From contig WBVU01000015.1 in the NCBI GenBank assembly GCA_009192285.1, positions 1,314,190-1,378,189 on the forward strand: a DNA stretch of 64,000 nucleotides, read 5' to 3'. Positions 12,024 through 23,564 of this stretch are shown piece by piece; the first letter of the stretch is position 1, and every line of letters begins with the position of its first letter. Both the position numbers and the translations under genes were made by a program. The stretch comes from Morchella semilibera (taxonomy: Eukaryota; Ascomycota; Pezizomycetes; Pezizales; Morchellaceae). A model generated the notes under the pieces. The model was given only the letters and a program-made list of their open reading frames with translations. It ran no database searches and was not told the origin of the DNA.

Positions 12024-15000
12024 CTAATCCTCACGATCAGAAACCATGAGTCTAGAGCAATACATGAGATTGAGACTATCATAATGTCGCTTGCTATATT
12101 CTGCAGTGGCCCTGGCGCGTAAGACGGGTTCTGTGATTCGAGTCAGTAATTTTAGCCAAAATGTGTTTTAGTATCCTGATAGTCTTACCTATGTTTTTGA
12201 TTTCTTGACCTACAGATGTCATATATGCTACAGCCACATCTTCCCCCCCTGATAACGCTATGATAGGCTCACTATGCCAGTCAAGGGTGAATGGGACCCA
12301 CCCTTTAGTAACTGATCGAAAATGAGCTGTAAGTGTTTCCACTAGGTGAAGGTTTTTGTCGATCAATGTCTTTGGTGTTTCCTGAAGTGGCCATGTCCAG
12401 GCCCTGCGCACTTCATCTGGCCTACTCAAACCCTAATATAGTGATATAGTTTTTAGTATGAATCTATACAGGTGATAATCCAGCAGAAGGGGAGGAGGGG
12501 GGGGGGGGGGGATGGGTTACTCACCATGTTATTTACACGTTGGAGCAGGTCATCAGCGTCGAAAGCCCATGTTTGAAGACCCCAAGTATCTCTTTCCAAG
12601 CTGCACAAGATTATGAACAGGGCAAGGTATATCCCAAACCAATCAGCAGGGTTCCGACGGAATATTCTATGCTGCAACTCCAAGAGTACATCTCGCTCAA
12701 GATCCGCTATCCAGTTTTCTACTTGCGCGTCCAGCTGTTGGTTGGCTACACGTGGCAGAGGGGTAACCCCAGAGAGTGTTGATCTTGGGTCCTTAATCTT
12801 CGGCATACCAGCATTGTTTAGTCCACAAATCCTCCAGGTACCTTTGAAGAAAACGATTTGTGCAGCCCAAATGCGCAAGGATTTTCGGACAAGGGAGCCC
12901 TTGGAAGATTATTCAGTACACCATAGCATTGTCCCGCCCATTCTTAGATAGACACTCACTTTCTCCCGATTATCGATCGTGTACTTTTGTGCGGCAATTA
13001 GAGTTTGCACATATATTTTTGAGCAGGGGTTTGTCCCTTCACTCCGCTGGGCTTCGAGAATAAGGTCACCGATATGATTGTCAAAATAGGCCTCAAGTTG
13101 TGATGAGACATTTTCAATTATCCCATACGCCGAGGAGGGCACCCGAGCAAAATCGGTTTTTCTAAGTTCTCTCCACAGGATATGCTCCAGAAGTGATGCA
13201 TCCATAGGGTCAAATTTTTGCAATGTTATTGAAAGCTTATGTGAGTAGCCATTTCCTATCTCTATAACTTCCTGATTGTGGTAATCGGCAGGAAACCATT
13301 CGCGAACGTTATCCAACATAAACGATACTCGTGATTTGTAGAGACCTTTTGGGAGTCAGTAAAGAATTTTCAGATGGATAAATCAATCACCTCTAGTAAA
13401 AATTGACTTGTCCGTAAACTGCGCAGTAACGCAGATATTCTTCCAAAATCTTAAAGACCGGCATCGTTCACAAGGGAAACTCCCTCTGCACTAGAAATTG
13501 TAAGACCTTTATTCCACCAAAGCATCGTAACTGATAATTTCATACCCTTTCTTTGAACATCTTGCAACGGAGGCAGACACCATATTTTCTGTTTAATTTA
13601 ATAGCTTGTCTCTCAGATTCTATCATTGGCCTCCTGAAATTCTTTTTCGTGGAGATTAATCCTGGCTCGGGCCCTTCCGCAATCATACTCTCAGAGGACG
13701 CCGTAGGACTCCCTGTAGTAGGAACCAGTACATAACACCCAGGAAAATCGAGACCTGCCTCGTCGAGCTCGCAGGTTTTGAGAGAAGACCTTCTATTTTT
13801 CTCGTGGTTCATTGTTGCGGCATTATCATCTGCGGGTGATGGGGGCTCAGTGTGAGGCCAACGGGTGCTATGAGGCCTTGAGGGTCCCCAGTATTGTTGG
13901 TCATGCCCTCGAAATGTGCTGAAACGCAACCCACTTGTGGATGCTGCACGTTGCAAGTGATTCGGGGACATTCCGGGGGAGATAAACGACCCCGAGGAGT
14001 CGTGAGTCATTCTTGAGGGGCTCCCAGGACTGGTCTGACCTTGTCTGTAATCATCCACGTCACGGTTGCCCGGTTCAATTTGGGGGTTGTAAGTGGAATT
14101 TGCCGCACAAATTGGCGGCGGACTCGGTGAATCCACAAGTGACGTAGAGTAGTAGGTTGGCAATGCCGATGCCATAGACCCACGACCTGTCTCTTCAAGG
14201 AGAAGCTGGGTCATATTTGCCGAACCCAAACGTGAAGACCGGCGAGGATGACCGGGTACTACGGGTAAGGTTGACTCCAGATTACGAGGAGATATTGGCT
14301 TGATCACAGACTGAAATGAAACACTGAATTAGCTAGTGGGAGAAAACTCTGACTCCACAACCTTGACTGAGTTATGAACCTGGAGAGCATGTTCCTCAAA
14401 TTGCCCGTATGATTGTGAGGACAATGTATTCTGGTGTGTTTCCATATGCATACTGTGTGAAGCAATGTGGCCTGGTATTACATACGTTGCCCTCACTGGG
14501 TCATGTAGTTCTGAATTAAAATATTGACTTTGTCCGTTTCCTTGCGTGATGTATTCAGAGAAACTATCTCCAGAGACCTTCATAGGTGATTCCGTGGGTA
14601 GATCATTAGGGTTTGTAGTATTATAGCGAAAATTGAATCCAGGGGTTGCCATGTCCTCTGTCAGTTCAAAACTGGTATCCCGCCCGTGCGACTGTATGAC
14701 TCTTGCCCAACTGGAAATCATCAGAAATCTGTACAGCAGGGGACAGTAATATAGTACAGGAGGAAATTCAATATTTCTTAGAATAGCATTACGTTTGTCC
14801 AAAATCTTCTTCCGAGGGAACTAGGGCGAGTGGAGGGGGGTAATGGGGGCGCAATGGTGCTGCAATCGACGATGGATCAATCCTAGAGCTCTTGACGTCA
14901 GTCGTGGGCTATGGGCTATGAGATATGGGCTTGCTATGGGTGTAGAAGACAATCGCCTAAGAACATAAATTTTCCTGCCCTTACCAGGTTCTTGTGTGAG

Positions 15001-15172
15001 CAGCAGCAGCAAAAGGCATTGAAGGTTCGGCAAAAGTGTCCCGGAAGTTTGAATTGTTTGACACAAAATCCACTGGCCAGCTGATGGGGTCATTTTCATC
15101 AGATAAACGCGTCCAGGCACTGTCTGCTTGGGGGGGTTCATCTGGAGGCTCGGGACAACCATGAATATCCAT
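12024..15172 (-). CDS. Multi-exon protein of unknown function with a variant Zn(II)2Cys6-like cluster
   Basis: I do not recognise a named orthologue. Rebuilt exons (minus strand): 15172-14985 (starts ATG, MDIHGCPEPPDEP), an exon ending at 14362 with unresolved 5' edge, 14310-13546, 13490-13391, 13345-12960, 12899-12525, 12432-12189 and 12130-12024 (ends TAG). Phases agree at every junction from 14310 onward; the introns are 45-92 nt, most with CTGAC/CTTAC-like branch points. Total is about 860 residues. The first half is Ser/Pro-rich and low in structure. Around residues 440-475 the joined exons give CLRCKMFKERC then GSFPCERC and a sixth Cys nine residues on: C-x2-C-x6-C-x5-C-x2-C-x9-C, close to a fungal binuclear zinc cluster but with a long last spacer and basic flank. 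It may be a DNA-binding regulator; the position in mid-protein is unusual, since such clusters are commonly N-terminal. The region beyond the cluster is helical-looking and ends YDSLNLMYCSRLMVSDRED. The intron between exons 1 and 2 (from 14984) is uncertain, and the 14311-14361 intron uses a weak GTTGTG donor. Confidence 0.62.
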
Positions 15173-16313
15173 TTGAATAGCTTATCTTTCCTATCGGGTG
15201 AAAGAGTTTCTATTGTGGTGTTGCCCCAGAGTTTGGTGTCACCGGTCGAGGTTGGGTAGTTAGCTAGCGCCGTTATGCCGGCAGACCAATTCGGCAACCC
15301 TGAACTGTTCCTTAATGGCAACAACACCAGCGGGATTCAATTCAAGACGACCTGTTCCAGAGAATGCGGGCGGAACAGTCTGTCAATTACCCAAAGATCA
15401 ATAGCATCACGACCCCACACCTCCACTACTCCCGCCACCTTCACCTCGACATTCCCATCCACAATCACCTTCACTTTCCTTTCGAATTATTTCCTTGGTT
15501 TAATTGTAGTTCATGATGTAGGTAGGGCCTTCATCAGTTGCTTAGACCCATCGAATCGTTCCAAATACGAATTGACAGTTAACGTGATGGTCTAGTTCGG
15601 ATTGCAGACTGGTGGATATCAACAACTCAGCGCTTTACTCAATTGACTGCCGGTTCGCTAAGGTGTACCTTGATACGGACCGGCGAGAACATTATTCGTT
15701 ACCAGTCAGATACCTATGGTTAACCCGGTGTCACATCAGCCCGACGCAGTCATTTGCATATAAGTCACACCCCGTGAACCCCGATATTAGTTTACGAGAG
15801 AGAGCAGACCTGCTTTTACGGTAAAGAGAAATTCCCATCTAGGGAGGATGTGAGGATCTTATACTCGCTCGAAAAAAAAAGAAGAAAAACACCATTTTTT
15901 TTTAGCGGGAATAGGCTAAAACTAGGTCACAGTCCCAGCTATATCAACATACTTTGTCAAGGCCCAAATACTTTGGTCGCAACACCACAGAATTTTGGTG
16001 CTGAAACCCACTCTGAAAATGCCAAGAACACAAATAACTCCAGAGAATCAATTTTGAACCCAAAAGCTCTTCATAGAGCTGTGTACCTTCTCTTTTCGCA
16101 ACTATCTATGAACTAGTTTTCTTATATTCGGGTAAGGGTGGACGTGAATCAAACGTTGGAGTGCTGGTTATGGGCATTCGCCATATAATATTGGGAAGGG
16201 GTATACCAACCAAAAGCGAGTCAGTGGTGCAACAAATAAAGCCTACATATACATCTTAGCCCGCCTGAGGCCTACCACAATCCATAAATATAAGCAGCCA
16301 AACTAGATATACT

Positions 16314-16360
16314 CGCGTTTCTAAACACGGCTAATATTGCACACCCAGAAAACCGCCATC
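16314..16360. mobile_element. Family E, partial copy
   Basis: About 47 bp match one end of the 5960-6061 element (GCGTTTCTAAACACGGC, ATATTGCACACCCAGAAAACCGCC). The other end is missing, so it is a truncated copy. Confidence 0.5.
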
Positions 16361-16969
16361 AACAAAGCATCCCTCGCCTACCTCCAACTAGAACAACGGC
16401 ACATATTACACAAGGCCCTAGCGCGGGACTACCATCTGCAATACAAGGGCCCTACATCAATGATCTTTAAATTCTAGTTAAGATCATGAAAAATATTGCT
16501 TATGCCAAACTCATTGAAGGCGTGTATCGAGGGACTTTCCTTGTAAGTACATCAAGTGCACCCCAGACAAACGCTACAGGGCTTTTTCTTTTATATATTG
16601 GTGCTGATATGTCCCACGTCATATGCATGGCATGAGACCTATAATATATACATATAAGTGGCTAGACCTTTGTATACAACATTTCGGTGTATTTTATAAT
16701 ATTACGGCATCATATCAAGAAATCACAATTCGGCAGATTACACCGACCAACCGTTTCTAGTTATACTTAGATGCCACGCCACTTCCATCGTTATCCCTTG
16801 GGCGGATGAAATCGTCAAATTAGCAGCCTGGACCGTGCACGCACCAAGTTGGGTATACTCGTTGCTCTTAATGGTTGATAATAACCATAGAGCCAATTAA
16901 AAATAGCTGTTAGCTGCTTGCTTAGGCTAGTTTTAGCACAAAAGACAAGCTGCGAATCGAGTAGGGGCT

Positions 16970-17001
16970 TTGCGCAGAAGACTCCAGAGTCTTCTGCGCA
17001 A
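16970..17001. other. Near-perfect 32-bp hairpin
   Basis: TTGCGCAGAAGACT is followed four bases later by its exact complement AGTCTTCTGCGCAA. It could be a terminator-like or cruciform structure; nothing nearby explains it. Confidence 0.6.
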
Positions 17002-17063
17002 GGTCTCTAATTTCTACAGGCTAGATGGACAGCCCCTCACTGTCACCCGGTGTTCGTGGCGGT

Positions 17064-17258
17064 CGCAAAATCTCTCATGCATTAGCGTGGCTTATGTAGG
17101 AATTGATGAACTAAAGTAAAGTAGCAATGGGCGGATTTATGGACTTTCTTAAGGACCTTCTTAAGTACCTTAAAGACTGATAATGCAGCAAACCTCTTAC
17201 CCGGGCTGCCAAACTCAAGATCACATGACCCTAACACTTATGCATGAGAGAGATTTCC
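17064..17258. mobile_element. MITE-like element, family G copy 1
   Basis: Ends GCAAAATCTCTCATGCAT and ATGCATGAGAGAGATTTCC are terminal inverted repeats. The reverse complement aligns with 20107-20298, including ATAATGCAGCAAAC and GCTTATGTAGGAATTGAT in the body. Confidence 0.7.
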
Positions 17259-17912
17259 GACTGTGATAGTCCTTGGACGGATGAATTTTTCAATTCGCTG
17301 CTGCCAAACAGCCAATTGAAATTCAAAACTCGTTGCCACATAAAGCTAGAATGGCCTAATTCACTAGCCCAAGGGATACAGCCCAAGGCTACGGTGCTGG
17401 CCCGGTCAATTGGAGACACAACACCTATATTATGTACCAAATATCGACGATGTACCTACACACGCCACACGACAAAACCTAGTCCAGTATATTAGGACAA
17501 CTACTTAATAAACTATTTCCACGCTTTTTGTTCTTTGGTAAACACAGATTTTTCTTTTCAACACAACGTACTTCTACCACATTATCTGAAGGGTATAGGC
17601 CAACCAGAGCCCACCATTAGACCTCAGCCTGCAGGTTTTGGTGCAAATCGCAACGAAGTTTCTCGGTTTTTGGTATTCTTCACATTTGCATGCAAACACA
17701 GCTTATGCTAAATCATGCACAGCTCGAGACCAAAGTTTTCCTCTCCTAGACGGTTTAAAGCCGCCAAATTTTTATAAGATTCATGTAGTTATGGTTAAGG
17801 CAACACTAGCCTCTTTTGGTACCTGGCCATCATTTTAGCTATTAATCGACCACACCAGCGCCCCAAGCTGCAATTAAACTATCGACGAAATTTGAATATA
17901 CACAATACTAGT

Positions 17913-17970
17913 CGTTAATTAAAAGGTCGAAAATTTTAGCAAGCATTTGTTCCGACCAATTTAATTAACG
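17913..17970. repeat. Inverted repeat hairpin
   Basis: CGTTAATTAAAAGGTCG at 17913-17929 pairs with CGACCAATTTAATTAACG at 17953-17970 with one bulge. Probably a remnant of a small inverted-repeat element. Confidence 0.5.
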
Positions 17971-18374
17971 CGGGAGTGTAGAAGCTAATAAACGCACATG
18001 ATAGGAGTTTTGCCCCCCAGAATTAGGTAAGTTCTGGATGCCAATTAAAAGATAATCATAAATACATGTATCTACTTTATAACTTACCTACTTTCTAAGG
18101 GTTTCTTATCACAATTTCCCTAACTATACTAGTATCACATTGACTACATATATATATCTAACCTTCCTAAGTCAGTACTAATCTCGATTAGGCCTCATGG
18201 TTCATTTGATTAAACAAATTTCCCTATGTTGATAAAATTCTATAATCCATGTTGGGCTATATATATATTCTATAGCCAACTACATGTAGAATCACCGCGT
18301 AATATAACCCAAGTACCATGTCTCAACGTAACTCAATGGTTTATGTAGATTGATATCTCCATATGCGGGAATTG

Positions 18375-18545
18375 TAGGAAGATTAACACTGTACCAATAC
18401 CATATTCTTAACGCATATAGTATAAACGGAGTTAAATGCACTACCATAGGACCGAACTTAGTGACGAATATATACCGAATTAAACCGACATTGGGAGGAA
18501 GAGTACTGTACCAATACCATGTTGCTGTATACCTTATTCCTAGCG
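18375..18545. repeat. Imperfect tandem duplication
   Basis: ACTGTACCAATACCAT occurs at 18388-18403 and 18505-18520, each preceded by an ATTG-GGAAGA-like stretch and followed by T-rich sequence, giving a diverged 117-bp tandem unit. Confidence 0.5.
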
Positions 18546-19163
18546 TATTGACGGGAATAACGTGTTTCACCGGGAAAGCAACCATCACCTGGTAAGCAAT
18601 CAACCATGACAACAGGACTTTAAAAATTTCAGATTCTGAGGCTGGAGCGAATCAAGTGTCCAGAAACACCCTTTAGATGTCTTTTGACTATTTCAGATGA
18701 TATTTGCTAAGTTTGTGTGGTGAAGGATGGTTGTCATAATACATAATTTCTTCTCCTTTTGGGTCTTTTGAAAGTACCCCCACCGCACTCACTACCCTAA
18801 GTATCACCCAAAAAACAAGAAAAAGCACTTCCAACATATTTGGCGGAAGGCTGCATGCAGATATAGTATACAGCGGACCAACTACAATCAATCAACGTAC
18901 CCCACACTACATGTATATATGCACGCAGTGACGTTAGGTGAAGAAAAAGTAAAGCCGAGTGACCGTTCATGCATCGATAGTTTTTTGCTTGTTTAATTCT
19001 AGATATATATAGCGGGTAGAGTAGCCAGAGAAATGCCCTTTAATTAATATTCTAAAGATCTAAATCCCGTCGCATATGGGATCAGCGGGGGATCCGGAGA
19101 TGTGGTCTCGTTGTTACTTCTGTCCATATCTATAGCTATGCACGCGTGAACACGCATAAAGAT

Positions 19164-19303
19164 GTACATGTACTCGCTCTCCACCATAACTGAAAATGCA
19201 GGTCTCAATATTTGTATAGGGCCAAGACAATTCTACATACAAATTATCCTTGTCTTTGTCACTTGCATTTTCAGGCTCTTATGGTGGAGAGCGAGTACAT
19301 GTA
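19164..19303. mobile_element. MITE-like element, family D copy 1
   Basis: Terminal inverted repeats of about 37 bp start TACATGTACTCGCTCTCC and run through ACCATAA to TGAAAATGCA. The body (CTTTGTCACTTGCATTTTC) matches the copies at 21.6 and 47.1 kb. Confidence 0.75.
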
Positions 19304-20106
19304 GCCAATGTACAGCTACAGGAAGTAATTAGTGAAACGTACTGAGAGCACAAACACCAAACGTTGGTGGCGTTTTACCAAATCAGGTACTGCTGTGTTC
19401 CGTCACTTATTACCTACCGCTGTACAGCCACATGACTTGGCACCAGCTCGGGCTAAACCATGAGGGGTCCTTTCTGTTTCCAGCCTAGAGAAAAATGCAA
19501 TATCTCTATTACTGTCATGCTTGTCAATTTTTGAGTGTATATGCACGTGAGCAATAGCTATATAATTGTTGGTTGGTTATAATTCATGTACAGACTCAGT
19601 ATAGTAGGACCGGGTGCCAGGATTCCCCTAACGCGGCTGGACGTACATGAACAGACCCCACATCCAGTCCCGGTTTTCATAAGAGGGGTACCGGGATCCT
19701 GTATGTATGGCTTCAATCGTATTTTGGAAAGGCATACCACCCCAGCAACCATGCACGGAGTTTTACATGTAATTTGTTCACTTTAATTCCATATTTAACT
19801 AATATATATCTAACTCATATACATAGCTGAAATATTTCGAGCACTTGTGATTCTCACCTAGATATGAGTCGAGCTGAGAGCAGTGCATATAACACATGCA
19901 TGTAGACAGCCGTGGAATTGATATAACTGACCCCAGCAATTCCCCATACAAGCACAGATTCTACTCAAATCATTTTTGATTACCATCTCATAAACTGCTA
20001 TAGCGGTCGAAGTTTGGGTGTTGAATCGAGTTACGAGATTCTAAAGCCATACAATCACTCCAGTAGCCAGTCACATGACCCGGACAACCTGTAGTATGTG
20101 AGACAT

Positions 20107-20298
20107 TTGCAAAATCTCTCTCATGCATGAAAGTCATGTGATCTTCAACTTTTGCTGTGAAATATGTCCGGGTAAGCTGTTTGCTGCATTATCAGTCTTG
20201 AAATTACTTGTGAAATGCCAGAGACTTCGCTGAATGCTGCTTTGTTCTAGTCAATCACTTCCTACATAAGCAACGCTAATGCATGGGAGAGATTTCGC
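20107..20298. mobile_element. MITE-like element, family G copy 2 (inverted)
   Basis: Terminal repeats TTGCAAAATCTCTCTCATGC and GCATGGGAGAGATTTCGC. It is in opposite orientation to 17064-17258, 3 kb away, and of nearly equal length. Confidence 0.7.
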
Positions 20299-20583
20299 AG
20301 AACTTAACACTGGAAAAACATGTGTACTCTAGAAAGGTGCATGATCGAATGATCAGCCAAGCTAGTTGCGGCCCGTACCGTACGTACGCGTATCAAACTC
20401 GACCACAGATCGATTATTACACGGACATGTGGGCGGTGAGATCTCCACGATATCTATGTGCATGTGTTCGCACATTAATTATTAGACTCCAGAATGCGAA
20501 TCTGAACAGAGGTGGGGGGAGGGGGGGTTGGTTCAGATTTCTAAACTTCAGAAACCTGGAAACCAGTAATGTGACTGGTTGTT

Positions 20584-20655
20584 CGTGATCTGAGCCTTTG
20601 CCACACCGGCCAGAAAACCTATATAGGCCCCAAATTTTCTACGGGAAGTCATCCA
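20584..20655 (+). repeat. Dispersed short repeat, copy 1
   Basis: A 24-base stretch at 20632-20655 (starting AAATTTTCTACGGGAAG) is identical to 23541-23564. Weak similarity (GTGA, GAGCCTT, GCC) extends upstream in both. Confidence 0.55.
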
Positions 20656-20820
20656 ATGTCATTTCTGCCAATACACACACGAGCGCGCGCATCATATGCA
20701 TACGATGGAGCAAATGTTCTAACTGGACCATTCATATACATGTGAAACAACTTAAAACTACAGTACCAAAGAAAACGTATGATTTATGTGCTATAATTAT
20801 TAGTATGTAGTAGGATCTTG

Positions 20821-20957
20821 CAATAGAGAGTTTAGGCCAAGAATCAACTCTGAGAAATGCTGTTTGCCCACCCAGCAAAAAGATCCCTGCAACTAGTAAT
20901 TTTGACCAAAAGTGATGGTTGGCCTAAGGTTTCTAATGCCGGTTTAATTCGGTATAT
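20821..20957. repeat. Dispersed repeat, family F copy 2
   Basis: Uninterrupted copy of the repeat at 11271-11492. TAGGCCA and TGGCCTA near its ends are short inverted repeats, suggesting a MITE core of about 100 bp (20832-20926). Confidence 0.65.
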
Positions 20958-21560
20958 ACCCTCCGCCGATATACACCCGAGCACACCGTCCGTTCCCGAA
21001 AGAACATCCCGGGTTCAAGGCTCAAATCTAAGCCGTCTAATTGGTTGCTTTGCGTCCTGCCACCACCTATTGCTCTGTTCTTTTGCATTAAACCCAGGCT
21101 CTTATATTGAAATTTTGTGGTACCATTGCACTTACGGTAACGTTTTTGCTCCCGTCTTCTTTGTAGTACGTTACACCGGCGGGTATCAAGCCATCGGACG
21201 GCCTCGCCACAAATTTGCCTGCAAATGCATATTACCTATGCGACGTTTCGTCCGATCACTCATTAACCATTGCTGTACTACGGGTGTAGGGGTAAGTCTG
21301 TAGACAGTGGTCGTAGTACGTACATACATGGTACCTCTAACAGATAGAAGACACACTTTAAAGAACCCACCATGCACCAAGTACTAGTAATATCTGAAAC
21401 ATAAAACTTCAAGAATTAAGTCGAAGAGAAGGCCTTTCCTCTGATAGTAAATAAGCTTAGTTAGCTAGTAGTAAATTTAGAAGTGAGACATATGATTGAA
21501 TCTAGATAAATATATTTGTGATTTAGTTTGCATTACTCGTATCAACGGAGGTCACTGTAC

Positions 21561-21673
21561 TACATGTACTCATATACCAAGGAAATGCAAGTGACGGAAA
21601 CAGGGATGATTTGTAGGAGTGATCATCACCACTCCATACAAGTTCTTATGGTGGTAGACGAGTACTACATGTA
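21561..21673. mobile_element. MITE-like element, family D copy 2
   Basis: Body AAATGCAAGTGACGGAAACA with ATGATTTGTAGGAG is the exact-to-near reverse complement of that in the 47.1-kb copy. Ends are TACATGTACTC and GACGAGTACTACATGTA; the left arm is diverged. Confidence 0.7.
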
Positions 21674-23137
21674 CATACATACATGTACATGTGTGTATAC
21701 AAACGGCTGAATGCCAGGGTAGCTGGGGTCTGATCACAAGCCTATTTCTTAAGTGGGCACGGATTTGTCACGCGTACATTTGGAAGGTTGGTTGCACGAT
21801 CTTGAGCTATTCGGTTCGTCCCATTAATTAATTCCCCGGTTATGGCCACCCAACTTAATTAAGCCTTGCCACGAGCCCCAGCCGGCCCTTCTAAAACATT
21901 TCAAGTGGCTATAAAACTTTCGGGAAGATGCATACGCGCGCTCACTTTAGTCGTGCACCTATATATCACTTCACCAGTCAGGTGCTAACGATTCAAAAGA
22001 CGGGTCCATTATCAGTTGGAAACACAGTACTACAGAGAGAATTTTTGGTTTTCCGGTGCAGTTTAGAGAATATATCTAAAACTCCACTAGCTCCACTGCA
22101 GCTGGCGAACCAGGCCCTGACTACACTTTTACAAACTGCTCATACAAAACTTTGAGAACAAATCATAACATGCAATAACTGATCACGACGTCGTTGTATA
22201 CGTACATACTGTAGAAATTCATCTAGTGATATATACATGTACTTTTAATCCTACCAGTCATTTCCCCTTACATTACCAAACATTTCCTCGGCGAATATTG
22301 CCGTTCAAATCGCACCCGTGTAATTACGTAATATCGTTTCCTTGTTCGTTTCCTGATGCCTTAATTCTTAATATGCCACTCCCCGTTGTAAATTGACTCA
22401 TTGTCTTTTTCCCTGATTATTTTTCTTGATACATCCTCCGCATATAAAAAACCGATTCATTTGCCGGTGTCTATTCAGTCAGAATGATAGAAACGAGCAC
22501 GATAATCAAGCCTAGCCGGCCACGGTATCTTCACAGCCTTTTTTATCTCGTAAACATAATCACCAAGCAATTCAGCCCACCGCAGCCATCTATCGTCCAG
22601 AACAGCATCAGTAAACTAAAAAAACAAATACCCCCGGTAAGGTCGACTGGTTATCTCAAAGTTTAGCATCTATATATGCCGACAGGCATCTATCGGGACG
22701 TCCGGGACATGATAGAAAACAGGATCAACTGATAAGAAAGCTAGAGTACGAAGAGAAATGACTACTCGGCTCAACACTGGCCTATCCAGATCTCATCACT
22801 CTTCAAACTAATACCCCTCTTCCTCAAATGATGGATTGGCTAATTGTAGAGCACCGGCCACCCACTAATATATATCGTAATTTACGTTAGAGAGAGTTTA
22901 GTTTTTCCTAAATCGTGGCAAGCCCCGGCAGAATCCAAAACACGGGTGTGCTCTAGAGATCCAAGTATCTGGCTATAGCTTCCCATTGGTAAATGATGGC
23001 TTGACTAACTACAGGTAAAATGATCATTTCCCCGGGGTTAAATGTATCTAGCCAGATATAGAAGTTGTGATGTAAAGTTCGCACAGGTTGATGTGACCAT
23101 CACAACGCCTATTCCACATTATATATATATATAAGTT

Positions 23138-23324
23138 ACACCCGCGTGAAAAAAGTGACGAAACAACGAATTTGATTGACATTAAAAACCATGACTTGTT
23201 ACAGGGCCGGAAAGAGGGGCCGTACTAGATTTTTAGTTAAAGTAGTTGTCGTCATTTTCTATTCGGGTTCGGTATAAGTGCATGCGGGCGTTGTTTCGTG
23301 ACGTCACCTGTTTCACACGGGTGT
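23138..23324. mobile_element. MITE-like element with CACCCG termini
   Basis: Left ACACCCGCGTGAAAAAAGTG and right CACCTGTTTCACACGGGTGT are inverted repeats that continue to GAAACAACG/CGTTGTTTC, about 31-35 bp each. TA on both sides of CACCCG...CGGGTG fits a TA target duplication. Length is 187 bp; no second copy seen. Confidence 0.65.
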
Positions 23325-23373
23325 ACTAGTACATATATGTATTTTCTGTCAATACAATATTACATACATGTAC

Positions 23374-23473
23374 CAGGTGTTGAGGGTAAGTGATCAGAAT
23401 CTGATAAGTGAATGTTGCGGTGGATACGTGTAAATTCTCTTATCAGATTCTGATCACTTTTCGCTACACCCTA
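23374..23473. mobile_element. MITE-like element, family B copy 2
   Basis: Arms at 23388-23406 and 23441-23459 repeat AAGTGATCAGAATCTGATA. It is inverted relative to the copy at 3.1 kb, with 32 identical bases across one end. Outer terminal repeats read about GGTGTNGNGGTAAGTGATC. Confidence 0.7.
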
Positions 23474-23520
23474 GTACATGTAGGACTTCCCGAAGTACAT
23501 GTATGACTGATTAATTATTC

Positions 23521-23564
23521 GTGAGCCTTGCCTAGGTTCTAAATTTTCTACGGGAAGTCATCCA
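23521..23564 (+). repeat. Dispersed short repeat, copy 2
   Basis: Same 24-base identity as 20632-20655, preceded by GTGAGCCTTGCC. Same orientation; element limits are not clear. Confidence 0.55.
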
